Positions 45,771 through 57,241 of a stretch of 64,000 nt of DNA are shown here, one piece after another (within the stretch, counting starts at the first letter, position 1; every line of letters starts with the position of its first letter). The position numbers and the translations under genes were made by a program. The stretch is from CAZGIF01 sp964526045 (GTDB taxonomy: Bacteria; Patescibacteriota; Gracilibacteria; Absconditabacterales; Absconditicoccaceae): positions 377,041 through 441,040 of the forward strand of contig CAZGIF010000001.1 of the NCBI GenBank assembly GCA_964526045.1, in the 5' to 3' direction. Below the pieces are notes generated by a model. The model saw only the letters and a program-made list of their open reading frames with translations. It was not told where the DNA came from and did not search any database.

Positions 45771-47771
45771 ATGTCAGCAAAAGTAATTTGAAAAAACAAC
45801 ATACACAACAAGCAAGAATTATCAAGTATTGAAAATATACAAAAAAATATAAATGAATCTGAAAGAAAAAGAACTGAAATATGAAATGTACTCAAAGAAT
45901 GAAAAGAAAAAAACTATAATTTAAATATTTTAACTGCAGGAGAAAATAATTCTGATCAAGAATCTAGTTCAACTTATTTACAACAAAACAAGTTAAATAC
46001 AACGTTAAATAGAACTAAAGATTTTTTATGAATGAATAAATGAGTATTGTCTTTCAAAGATGAAGAAATAGTTTTAAAATTCTTATGAGACTTAACTAAA
46101 GAAGACACTAGAGAACGGTTAGAAAAAGAATGAAATAAGTACTCAGTTATAACACTCTTAACGTCTCTTAATTGAAATGAAGATTCATCAAATAAACATA
46201 TAAACAACCTCGAACACATACTTCCAAAATTATCTAATGAGTTAGCAACTGATATTTTGTCGTTGATTTGAAAGAATAAAGATGCACTCTCATACTTGAG
46301 AAAAAATCTATTAGAAGTTATAGAAAATTATGAATCTGCTATGGCAGAACCAGAAAAAGCAAAAGAAAAACTAGAAAAAGTACTCGAGGTCATTATAGAA
46401 AATGGAAAAAACAACAGGCATGATTTAATAAGAACATTTGAAGAAATAGAACAATATGCAAAAAACAATGCTCTTAATGCAGTAAAAACTTCTCTCTTAC
46501 TATCTCTATTTATTGATACTAAAAAAAATAAATATAATAATTTTGCACAAGCAACATTAAAACTGGATACCTTCTTGCCAGCAGATAATTTTGAAGCCTA
46601 TCCAAAGTTAGCTAATAATAAAAGTGCAGAGCAATTATATAGAGCATGACTTTCTCCCATGACAATCAACTACATATATACTAAAATAAAAGAAGGAAAA
46701 AATAGTGAAAAAATTCTTCCATCATCAGTACCTTCTAATAAATTGTGAAAGTATATTGAAACAATCAAAGAATCGACAAAAGATCAAATAGATAGTGAAT
46801 TTAAAGATGAAAGGAATAGTTTATATAATATATTGAATTCATTAAAAACATCTGATGAAAAGCTAAAAGAAACTATTAACGATTATATTGATAAAGTATG
46901 AAAACTATCTGAAGAATACAGTGATACAAAAGATTTAGATATGAAAATAAATATTATTGATTCTTTAGAAAGTATTTCTATAGATATTAGAAGACTTGAA
47001 CAGAAGATTGATAATATAGTGAGAAAAAATGCACTTGATGATAGTTATTTTAATGCAACTGGAGCAGATGTTCGTATACCTCAAGTAAAAAATACGCATA
47101 CGAAAATTGGGGTAGCAAAAGCCCCACAAACAAAAAATAAAATAGATCCAGAATTACTTGAAAAAATAAATAAATTTCTAAACAATCAATTAACTATAAA
47201 TAATGGTATTCCTCAAAAAGACTATAAAGACATACTTATTAAAAATCTTGAGGTTAATGAAATGGATATAAATACATTTGAAGCTTTTTACTGAAAAGAA
47301 ACGTTATTTAATGAAATAGCTCTTTTACATGAGAAAAATGAAATATCCAAAGAAAAGAAAATTACACTTGCAGATGAAATAAAAAAAGAATATGAAATTT
47401 TTAAACATAGAAAAGAGGGAATATCTAACATTCTTGATACAATTAGGAAAAATATTAGTTCATATCGGTGATTAGAAGCACAAAAAACTAATAAAAAAGA
47501 TCTAGCTGAAACTGACATGTTTCAATATCAACAAGAATTGAATAACATATGATTCTATAGAAATGAAATCGATGAAAATAAAAAATTAAATGAAATAGTA
47601 AATACTATGTTCAAGAACAATGAATTTAAAGATTTATTTACAGGTCCTGATGAAGATTTTGATAAAGAGAAGGAAGAAATAAAAAGACTTATTGAATTTA
47701 CATACTGAGTTGAATTTATGAAAGAAAATGAAACAACTACACCTAACCAACCCACTCAACAACCTGACTAA
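45771..47771 (+). CDS. Large helical / coiled-coil cytoplasmic protein (666 aa)
   Basis: Almost entirely charged helix: Asn, Lys, Glu and Ile/Leu rich, with heptad-like stretches around residues 180-230, 330-400 and 500-600. No TM segment or signal. Short linkers (KNTHTKIGVAKAPQTKNK) split it. The 3' end overlaps the convergent cmk by 29 bp. It may be a structural partner of the preceding pilus-like genes; no family was recognised. Confidence 0.83.
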
Positions 47772-48444
47772 TCTGCTCCTCCATACTGATATGAGATGTA
47801 TCCAATACCTTGACCTGGCCAGGGTATTTTTGTAATAATAAATCTGTATGTTGACGATCTATTGCATCTCTCGATGCAAGTTCTTGTTTGACTTGATCGA
47901 ATGTATAGTCTTTGCCTGCTGCGACTTGTTGTTGGTGTCTTCTACCAGCTCTGATATCCAAATCACATGTGATATAGATTTTGAGGTCTGCATCGGGAAA
48001 CAAGACAGTTCCTCAATCTCTTCCATCAACAACAATATTACCATGTTTTCAAATGTCTTGCTGTTGTTGCACCATTCGTGGTCTTATTAATGGCGTATTT
48101 GCAACGTGAGAGACATGTTGTCCTACTTCCAAACTTCTTATATTGTCTGTATAGTCTCGTTTAGAGAGTTTATTATTTGTATTTTTGTTGTCTGTATTTT
48201 TATTATCGATAACTCGAATGTGATCGGTACCGTCATCATGACGTTCAAAATACAAATAAATACGTCAAAGAACATCTACAACAGTGTCTGGGTCAGTATA
48301 TTTTTTGTTATGTGAAAGAAAATAATACGTCAGGGCCCTATACATTGCTCACGTATCTAGGTACGTATATCACAAAGCATGTGCAACTCACAATGCGGTT
48401 GTTCATTTTCATGTACCTGCGAAACCATCAATAGTAATAATCAT
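47743..48444 (-). CDS. cmk: Cytidylate kinase
   Basis: 233 residues. P-loop GFAGTGKGTTAL (residues 7-18), then LDTGAMYRALTYY, the NMP-binding DGRDGGTVLFPDADLKIYI and the lid-side LASRDAIDRQHTD. All fit bacterial CMP/dCMP kinase. In the GRDIGT motif Ile is replaced by Gly (TGA). A low-complexity insert of Asp/Asn/Thr repeats (DNKNTDNKNTNNK) lies near residue 85. It supplies CDP and dCDP. Confidence 0.93.
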
Positions 48445-48831
48445 GTATTTTTTGATATATAAATGTATTCAAAATGTAGCATTTATAATATAAAATACCA
48501 TAGATTATGAGAATAAAGATTTTCACATTTTCACAAAGTATTATTTGTGAAAAACAAAGATAGAAACTACCTAGTGTTTGTTCTCAAAGTAGTGATTCTC
48601 TACTGAATATTTTTTAAATCTTTTTCACAAAAATACGAGACATATTTTTTGAACAAAAAAATGAGTTTTTAACAAACTCACAAACTATCATGTGAAAAAA
48701 ATATTGAAACAACAGGTAGTATAGTACCTCGTGACTTTTAACATCATAAAAACAATTACTCATTATTATTATTATTAATTTTTTATAGTATATTCTTTCT
48801 TTTTAAACAACACAATTTTGTAAAGAACTGT
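48445..48831. other. AT-rich intergenic region with several small hairpins
   Basis: About 390 bp. Inverted repeats include TTTCACAAA/TTTGTGAAA near 48530-48555, AGTAG/CTACT near 48585-48605, GAGTTT/AAACTC near 48663-48681 and AGGTA/TACCT near 48714-48730. This density could mark a structured RNA or a promoter region. No known RNA family was recognised, and the code-25 frames are below ~45 codons. Confidence 0.45.
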
Positions 48832-49002
48832 ATGGAAAAAAATAAAGAAAACAGGTTTGCAAAACTTCAAGTTTTTTGTACACTCAATACTACAACAAAA
48901 GATAAAAAAAAGCAAAAAATTGCCTGACCTTTATCTTGTACACCTTGACAATGTCAAATTCTTCTAGAAATCGTATGTGAGAGTATAATGAACGTCAGCT
49001 AA
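48832..49002 (+). CDS. Small Cys-containing protein overlapping the next gene
   Basis: 56 residues (MEKNKENRFAKLQVFCTLNT...), with four cysteines, two in a compact CTPGQC knot, and two glycines encoded by TGA at sensible places. It ends 52 bp inside the next gene, in a different frame. Either a real overlapping small gene, or the next gene starts later at 48975. No family was recognised. Confidence 0.5.
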
Positions 49003-49856
49003 GTCCAGTTGAGAAGCAAAGATTGGAGTTGGATGAGAAGATAAAAAAAGAAGCACATAGTACATTATGATGATACGCAGTAAGATGAAAATTATCGAAT
49101 GGTATGTATCCAGTCTCAATGTCAGTGAGAACAAGTCAATGAAATAACGAAAAAAATAATGATGCAACTAATGAATGAAACAACAAAAAAACAGTCCAGT
49201 ATGAACATTTTTTGAAAGATGATACGGCAGAAATAGTTTGAGGTATTACAGCAAAAATATGACCAATGATACAAGGTCGAGAAAAACAATGAATTGGTTC
49301 AGAACTGTGACAATTGATGCAATCTGCATGAATTGATATACAAACTCTTGCTAAAGATACAAACAAAAAAATGTATCCATTGTTGTTTGCGTTTCATTAT
49401 ATGTTTCACAAAACATATCCAACCAATGCAGATATCAATAGAAGAAATGCATTGATACAAAGTAATGTCGTGACAAGTGTCAGTAGTCTTATAGCTTCAT
49501 GAAGTCATGCATGTGTAGAATTTTCTACAGTTTTTCATAGATTTTTGCAACAACAATGATATCAGACAGTTTTGCATGGGTGAGATATGAAATCATGATG
49601 AAGTGGTGAAAAACATGGCTTTTTAACACTTCGTGTCTCTTGAAAAAATTTTGTTTTTTGTCCAACAAATCCACATTCGAATAATAATGTTCCCGTTCCA
49701 CTGATATCTGAAATCTCATCAGAAGATGCAACAACACTTGAGTCATGAAATAACTGTATGATTGATATACAAAAACGCTACTTGGTAGATTGAGAGCAAG
49801 CAGATCAGTGAAATCATGTACGTATTTGAAGAGAATCACTACAGCAAGCTGCATAA
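48951..49856 (+). CDS. Unknown protein, possibly transglutaminase-like fold
   Basis: 301 residues, soluble, with no signal. The middle part shows a possible Cys-His arrangement: SHACVEFSTVFHRFLQQQGY, then EKHGFLTLRVSGKNFVFCPT. Spacing resembles the Cys...His...Asp/Asn layout of transglutaminase-like or arylamine N-acetyltransferase folds. This is a by-eye guess. The N-terminal third is low-complexity and Asn-rich. It precedes the carotenoid genes by 41 bp and may be co-transcribed with them. Confidence 0.72.
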
Positions 49857-49897
49857 GTTTCTACTTTGAATAGTACCAATTTATTACTAAATTTGAT

Positions 49898-50797
49898 ATG
49901 TTTCCACCCTTGTTTAAGATAGCTCGTGTACGTTTTGCATTGTATGTTGCAGGAACATTTTGGATATGACGAATTGCATGAATTGTTCGTCCTGCGATGG
50001 TAGAAAATGTTATGGATGTTGTGATGCTGGCATATGAAAATTGGTTTTCGCTTCTATCACTTGCATATTTTCTTTTTCCAGCAAATCTTTTGATTTATGG
50101 AGCAAACGATTTGGCTGATGGAGATACTGATGCTCTCAATGACAAAAAATGAACATATGAACATAAGTTGCTATGATCACAAAAAATGAGTGTTGTTGTG
50201 TCAATTCTTGCGTGGAATCTTCCATATCTAGTATTGTTCTTTTGGTATGTGATAGCATTGCCAGATGATCAACGACAACAAAAAATCTTGCTAGCAGTCA
50301 GTTATATTCTTTTTTTGTTTACAAGTTTGTTTTATTCTTTGCCACCAATAAGAGCAAAGGCGAAGCCTTTTTTGGATGGAACATTTAATATTTTGTATAT
50401 TTTGCCGTGAGCAATTAGTTTCTTTTTGCATTATCAAACTGCATTTGATTGGAGGTTTTTTGTTGCATGATGGATCTGGTGTATGGCAATGCATGCGTAT
50501 TCTGCAATACCAGATATCACACCAGATAAACAAGCATGATTGACTACAACTGCTGTATTTTTGTGAAAAGAGTATACCTGACGATATTGTGGAATATTGT
50601 TTGTGATTGCATGACTTGTTGCATGATTTGCACGACATCGGTTTTTGATCGTTTTGTGACTATTTTATGGAATGTTTGCCGTATGGAGCGTGTACCGTCC
50701 ATCTTTTTTTCGTTATTATACTTGGTTTCCTTGGATAAATAGTACTTTGGGTTTTGTTTTGTTTTGGCTTATTTTTATACAAAAAGTAATGTGATAA
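49898..50797 (+). CDS. UbiA-family prenyltransferase, predicted lycopene elongase
   Basis: 299 residues, about eight or nine TM helices. Both Asp motifs of UbiA enzymes are present: YGANDLADGDTD (NDxxDxxxD) and IPDITPDKQAG (DxxxDK). The surroundings, ANLLIYGANDLADGDTDALN followed by DKKG, are closest in memory to lycopene elongases (CrtEb/LyeJ), which add C5 units to lycopene. Neighbouring CrtI and a CruF-like domain support a C45/C50 carotenoid role over quinone synthesis. It leads a three-gene block with 72- and 10-bp gaps. Confidence 0.85.
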
Positions 50798-50869
50798 TAA
50801 GAACTTGTCCTAGCTATTGTTTGTGTTTTCTCTATATTTTTGTAGAATTTTAGTCTAGAAATAAAACAT

Positions 50870-52366
50870 ATGACAAAAAAAACATGCGCAATTATTTGAT
50901 CATGATTTGGTTGACTTGCTAGTGCTATATTGCTTGCAAAGCAAGGACGAGACGTTGATGTCTATGAAAAAAATGAATGCCTTGGATGAAGAGCAAGTGT
51001 TTTTGAAGCTGAGTGATTTCGTTTTGATATGTGACCAAGTTGGTATCTGATGCCAGATGTGTTTGCTTCATTTTTTGAAAGCATTGGTGAAAAAGTTGAA
51101 GATCATTTAGATCTTGTAAAACTAGATCCAAGTTATAGAATTTTTTTTGATGATTGAGAGATTGTTGATATTCATTGAGATAAGCATCGTGATCGAGAAG
51201 CCTTTGAAAAACTCGAACCTTGATCAAAAGATACGTTTTTTGATTATATAGATAAATCTGAATATCAATATCATATAGGTATGGATTTTTGTCGCAAAAA
51301 TTATGATTCTTTGTTAGATTTCTTTTCTCGAAAGGTTGCAAAAGAGTGAATGAAATTACAAGTATTTACGAGTATGTGGAAGTACGTCCGTCGTTATTTT
51401 TCTAGCGAAAAAATCCAAAAAATATTACAATATCCATTGGTTTTTTTGTGAACATCTCCCTACGATGCACCTGCATTATACAACATCATGTCACATGTAG
51501 ATTTCAATATGTGAGTCTTTTATCCACAATGATGAATTTATGCACTTGTCCAAGCACTTGTAAAACTCTGAAAACAGTATGGCGTTCGTTATCACACACA
51601 TACTCCCGTAGACAAACTACATGTTGAAAATGGTCAGATACAATCTTTTACTCTGTGATGAAACGGTGATAGTGCATGACAAAAAAAAGAGGCTGACATT
51701 GTTGTATGTAATGCAGACCAAGCACGAGCTGAGACCACTTTGTTAGACTTGCAACGACAAACATATCCTACTAGCTATCGAGAGAAAAAGATGTTTGCAC
51801 CATCTGGATTTATTCTCTATTTGTGAATAGATAAACCATTACCAGAGTTGTCTCATCATAATTTATTGTTTAGTAAAGATTGGGAAAAAAACTTTGATGA
51901 GATTTTTGGAAAAAATAAACAATTACCAGACGATCCATCAATTTATATTTGTAATCCATCAAAAACAGATCCATCCGTTGCTCCCGATGGCAAAGAAAAT
52001 ATCTTTGTTCTTGTCCCTACTCCAAATGGTATAACAATTACACCACAACAAGAAGAAGAATATACCAAAAAAGTGCTTCGCCTTGTGCAAGATTATACAA
52101 AGGTTTCAATAGAACAAAAGGATATCTTGTATAAACGTTTGTTTCACGTCAAAGATTTTGCAGAACGTTATAATGCTCGAAATGGTACGGCTTTGTGACT
52201 ATCTCATTCTCTGATGCAAACGGCAGTTTTTAGGCCAAATAACATCAGCAAAAAAGTAAAAAATCTTTTTTACGTTGGTCATAATACGAATCCTTGAATT
52301 GGTATGCCAATGGTAATGATCTCTGCGCAATTGGTGGCAGAAAGAATCAAAAAACGTTTTGGATAG
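50870..52366 (+). CDS. crtI: Carotenoid desaturase (CrtI family)
   Basis: 498 residues, full length. The N-terminal FAD-binding signature IIGSGFGGLASAILLAKQG, then YEKNECLGGRASVFEAEGFRF and DMGPSWYLMPD, are diagnostic of CrtI. The C-terminal NLFYVGHNTNPGIGMPMVMIS is also typical. It normally converts phytoene to lycopene; CrtD homologues add 3',4' desaturation in bacterioruberin synthesis. With only one desaturase here, it may do both, or a second lies elsewhere. Most glycines of the FAD motif are TGA. Confidence 0.94.
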
Positions 52367-52376
52367 TATAATACAC

Positions 52377-53780
52377 ATGTCTTCACACTTTTTTTCCAAA
52401 AAAAATATAATTCCTTTGATCATATTAGCAAGTATTTGATGAATATGATGATTTTTTATTGATGCAGTTTGAATTCCTGTTGGATTTGAACGACTCAATC
52501 CAACCATGATACTTTTGATTGCTGCAAGTAGTTTTATTCCGTATATACTCAAATATGGAATAAAGTGAGCATACATTTTGCTGATGCTTTGAGTTACTGG
52601 TTTTGTTATTGAGTTTATTGCTATCAAAACATGTGTTCCATATTGATGTTTTGTGTATAGTGATTTATTGGGTTTTCTTGTGTTGGATACTGTTCCATGG
52701 ACTGTTTTGTTTGCACGATCACCATTAGTTCTATGACTTCATGCTATATGTAAGCAATATACACTCTCACATTGGCAAAGATATGTAGTATGAGCTGTGT
52801 TGCTGGTGCTTTGTGATATGGTGCTTGATCCCTGAGCAGTTTCTTTGTGATTTTGGATATTTGAATGACAACATTGGTATTATAACGTTCCATGGGTAAA
52901 TTTTCTTTGACGATTGGTGACGGGATGTATAGGAATGCGAGAAATTGATCAGCGAGAACGTCGATATTACAAAAAAACAAAAAAATCTATCTGACACGAT
53001 GTGACGCATACATTCGCAATGCGAGCAATGATTGTTTTTTGGACGACATATGCCTGATTTTTTGGACAATTATTTCCATTTTTGTTGGGGATATGATTGC
53101 TGTCAGGATATCTTCTTTTCTTGCTTAAAAAATCAATCCTTCATATTTTTCTTGTGAGCTTTGGGGTTGCAGTTTTTTGATTAGGTTGTATTTGGATGAC
53201 ATATCCCTTTCGTATCAATTACGCATATCAACAGCAAATTTTTGATGATATAAATACTGTCCCCAGCTATCAAGTTTGACTTGTATTATGAACAAGTAAG
53301 TATGCTTTGGATGGGAGGTTAAACTTATTTTGGAAGTATCGTATGGATGCAGTTATTGCATTGTTTGCTGCATGAAAAATACAATATATCTTAGTATCAT
53401 GAGATAATAGTATTATCGAGTATAACGAGCCACAACAAATTCAACAAGAACTAATACAAAGGGGAATTCCTGAAGATCGTATTGTTCTAGATTTTGCTTG
53501 ATTAAGGACATTAGACTCTGTATTTCGTGCCAAACAGATTTTTGGTGTAGATCATATGTTGGTTATTTCTCAGACATTTCATGTGCAAAGATCACTCGCT
53601 CTGTGTGAGTCTATTGGTTTGGTGTGTAGTTGATTCACAGCTCGTGATGTCCCAACAAGTATTGCACCAAAAGTGTATATTCGTGAATACTTTGCAAGAG
53701 TATTACTGTATTGAGATCTCTTTTTGCGAATGCAAAAACCTCGCTATCTAGGCGAGGTCGAGAATGTTCCGTGGAACTAA
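52377..53780 (+). CDS. Fusion: CruF-like carotenoid hydratase + SanA/YdcF (DUF218) domain
   Basis: 467 residues. Residues 1-~205 form a membrane domain matching CruF (DUF422), including CDMVLDPGAVSLGFWIFEGQ and WYYNVPWVNFLGRL. CruF hydrates C50 or C40 carotenoid ends, for example in bacterioruberin synthesis. Two TM helices near residues 222-280 lead to a SanA/YdcF-type DUF218 domain (residues about 295-440): VGLVLGTSK, KYRMDAVIALFAAGKIQYIL, GDNSIIEYNE, then DSVFRAKQIFG and SQTFHVQRSLAL. SanA-like proteins affect envelope integrity; their substrate is unknown. I know of no such fusion. It starts 10 bp after crtI. Confidence 0.88.
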
Positions 53781-53831
53781 ATAGTATAAATTTTTCTATC
53801 TTTTACTTTTTCTTTTTCTTTTATAATTACC

Positions 53832-54104
53832 TTATCATACTTTCTTAAAAAATTCTGTTTTAAGAAATATTTTTCAGTTTTTTTTACATGTTGCTCTGAC
53901 ATGTGTTGGATCATCTGTACAGACAATATTTTTGTATATATCTCATTTTTTGATATCAGTTCATCATTTGACAGCAAGTCACTTGATTGCAACTATTGTA
54001 TCTCAATGCTTGAGTTCAACACCATTGCAGTCGGTCGTAATTGGCGGTTTGGGTCAATCGATAAGGTTTCGATTCTCATCATAATGGAATTCTTTTTGTG
54101 ACAT
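53832..54104 (-). CDS. PhnA-domain protein
   Basis: 90 residues. The middle and C-terminus (DCNGVELKHGDTIVAIKGLA, VKGG...IKKG, CKKNGKIFLKTEFFKKVG) match the PhnA C-terminal SH3-like domain of YjdM-type proteins. The usual N-terminal zinc ribbon is missing; only an N-terminal MSQKEFHYDE segment is present. The biochemical role of PhnA proteins is unclear, and the family name does not imply phosphonate metabolism. It lies 30 bp after the secreted protein gene and probably shares its transcript. Confidence 0.85.
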
Positions 54105-54134
54105 AGTGATGTGTAAAACGATAAAATATCTTCT

Positions 54135-56150
54135 TTAATCCATATCTGACCTAAACAAAACCTGTTTAATTCAAAAAAAGAAGTGAAATAGACTATTCTT
54201 AACTCATCATGCATTGATATCATCTATTCCGTAAAGTTTTTCACTTTTTTCTATTACTAAAGTAGCAAGTTCTTGTTTGGTTAAAGATGGATAACGATCG
54301 TGCATTTTCTTTGCTCGTCACAATAATCTTTCTCAGTGAGTATCATTATATGCTAATCATCGCCGAACTTTTAAATCAGTATTATTTTTTTCTTCTATTT
54401 CTTGTTCTGTAAATCATACATACCTTTCTAAATCTTTTTTTCGTTGTGGAATACTATTTGGTGCTGTATTAGTATTACTTCAGTTTGAATTTGAGGTTGA
54501 TCATGATGGTTCGTTGTTAGAAGATCAGTTGTCATCTTGCACACTACTTCATCAATTCGTATCAGTATTTGTATTTCAAGCAGATCCAGAATCACTATTC
54601 GTACTTCCACTCGAGTCAGTAGTATCGTTTGATCATACTTGAGGAAATGGCTGAGGATTATAAACAAATGTTGTTGTTCACATGCTTGTTAGTTTGTTTT
54701 TGAGTTGTTGATTGTTTGTAAATATATCTGTAGAATGAACTTGTCATGATGGTGTTCGTACACCATAAGCTAATGTTAATGATACTTCGTTTCTAACTAA
54801 ATAAAAACTTTCAATAAAGGAGCTGTATCTGGGATCGAATCTCTTTTCCGTATAATCTTTAATGAGGTTATAGTTTTCATCAATTAGCACTTTTCTTTCT
54901 CATGCATCTCATCCTCTTCATTCTGTTTCTAGAATAAATACTTTGTCTTCATATATAGCTCCATCTTGTACTCGTCATTGTAATTCAATTTTTTTGTTGT
55001 CGACTATAACAAATCTTTTTGATGCGTTTGTATCAAATGCGCTGAATATATTTTGATCAGAAAATCTTATTTTATCTATACTATCGAAACGTCACAATAG
55101 TTGATTCTCAAAATAGTAGGAGTTTTTATCAATATGTGCTATTTTTCATTGTCTTGTTGTAAATGCATAACTAGATCATTGTCGTCAGCCTTCTATAGAT
55201 AATAGTATATCTTGTCAGTTTTGATAGTAATAATATTTTAAATCTTCTCATATATACCAAAAAGCTGTAGTATCAAAAGTACTAATATTAATATTTATTT
55301 TTGAGATATTATCTTTTATAATTACATTATTTAAAGAAAGAGTACTTCCTCACAACATTAAGAAGTCTCAATCTTTTGTAAACCAAGTAGCAATATCTCA
55401 AATGTATGTCATACCATCGTAATATGTGTGTTGTTCTCTTCGTGGGTGGATATCTATATCTTTTTCATATCTAACTATAAATTTATTTGTCGTAGGGTGA
55501 AACGTTATACTATTAATTACATGATACTCAAGATTTTGTATATATGGTATATTTGTTTCATCTATTCATCGTTCACTAGGAACGATTCAACCAATACGTC
55601 ATATATATAAATACAAACTACCATCATATGACATAGATACTTTTACATCACCATCACGTATTTCACTAACACCATTTTTTACTATGGTTGTTTTCCTTGT
55701 TTGTGTATTATAAAAAGTAGCGTAATAGCCATTTTGTATAAATCCAAGTTTTGTTAGTCATCAAGCATGTTGTACTCAATTGATAAAAAGTACTCTTCAT
55801 CAATTTTGTTCTGCTTCAATAAAAATTTTTCCTGCATGTTTTTTATAAGAAAGAAACTTTCATTGTCATATGAGAGTTGCATTTAGATAGATATCTCATT
55901 CTCATGGAGATTTACTTGTAGTCCATAGAATATCAGATGTTCATTCCAAGAATTTAAACTCGCCTATACGTGTACCTTGTGTGAGAATTGTTCAGTTTTT
56001 ATATAGTATGTTGCTATCATCAGATAAGCATCAAACATCTCACAGACCAGAAACCAAACATCTTCATGGTATCGTGAATCAGTCTATATTCCCATGTGCA
56101 ACCTGTACACATGATACCAAAAAAAATAATATCAAAAAAATCCTTTTCAT
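54135..56150 (-). CDS. Secreted beta-rich protein of unknown function (671 aa)
   Basis: N-terminal signal peptide (MKRIFLILFFLVSCVQVAHG). Residues 25-500 consist of repeated short beta segments around Gly-Asp turns, with runs like YKNGTILTQGTRIG that recall WD/beta-propeller-like or TolB-like repeats. A Ser/Thr/Asn/Gly linker near residues 510-570 precedes a charged helical C-terminal part. Domain identity is not secure. It follows crtE after 31 bp on the same strand. Confidence 0.85.
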
Positions 56151-56181
56151 AAAAATGAAATATAAATAATTAAAAAAAATA

Positions 56182-57219
56182 TTACTGACTGGCTTTATGT
56201 TCAACAAGATCAATAATGTCAGCAATGTATTGTTTTTGTTGGTCAAACATTGTGAGTTGTTGTAACGATTCTCTTGCAGATGCTATATATTTTGTAGTAA
56301 CAGCACGCGCATGTTTTATAGCTCATGCGTCAAACAATAATTGTTTTATTATTTGTTTTTGTTCTTCTGTTATATTTTTGCCAAAATAAGACTCATATGC
56401 TTGTCTATGTGTGTCAGATGCGTGACAAAACATGTATGTACTCAAAAGTGTTTGCTGTCATTCAACGATGTCAGCCATAAATTGTTTATCTTTGTGTATT
56501 CCTGTTACATCTCACAAATCATCCATACATTGATAGGCAATACCCAAATCTTCTCCTAAACGTTCTAAAGTTTCTAGTTCTTTTGTGCCATCTATTGCCA
56601 AACTTGCTCAAAATAGTAATGGCCTTACGCACGTATAAGATGCTGTTTTGAGAAACGACTTTTTGAGACATAAGGTTTCGTCAACAACTGTCTTTTTTTG
56701 TAATATAACATCTTGAATTTGTCATGTCATAACTGCATCTAAACTTGCATGAATATGCTTTGCAGCTCTTTTTAGAGTAATAAAATCGAAATAATCATTT
56801 TGGTACAAAAGTTCTGTCGCTCGGCTATAAAAATAGTTGCTAATCAAAATCGCTTGCATATGTGCCTCGTGTACATTTGTGGTTTGAGGTTTGAGAAATT
56901 CGTGTAATGTTTGCACATTATGTCTTTGATGAGCAAGATCAATAACATCATCAAATATAATTGCAAGTGAATGTATAAGTTCTGTTACCATACTAAGAAG
57001 CATTACTTCTTCGTGCTTTTGTGAAGAATATCCTGTATATGCAGTATATACAAGATATGGTCTTATGCGTTTTCATCAACTCATACAGATTATTTTTGTT
57101 TGGTCTAGCCAATGATGTAATTGTGGGCTTTGTATTATCTGTTTTATACTGCCTATTTTTGTATCTAAGTGTTTATCAAATATATCAGCAAAAAATTGCT
57201 GAAATTCCTGTAAATTCAT
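56182..57219 (-). CDS. crtE: Polyprenyl diphosphate synthase (GGPP synthase, CrtE)
   Basis: 345 residues. The first Asp-rich motif FDDVIDLAHQRH (DDxxD), an upstream GGKRIRPYLVY and the second motif CMDDLGDVTG (DDxxD) define trans-isoprenyl diphosphate synthases. A chain length of C20 is expected for the carotenoid pathway, but residues upstream of the first motif were not enough to fix it. It starts 22 bp after crtB on the same strand. Confidence 0.9.
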
Positions 57220-57241
57220 ATAACAATAATCAAATAAATAC

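Noticed and set aside
53725..53757. Hairpin ACCTCGC/GCGAGGT as a terminator of the CruF-SanA gene
   Set aside because: It lies inside the reading frame and no T-run follows it.
53777..54223. Two abutting minus-strand open frames separated by one TAG, as if a gene with a recoded amber
   Set aside because: The frame of the PhnA-domain protein and the end of the secreted protein explain the same DNA with well-placed TGA glycines and known motifs.
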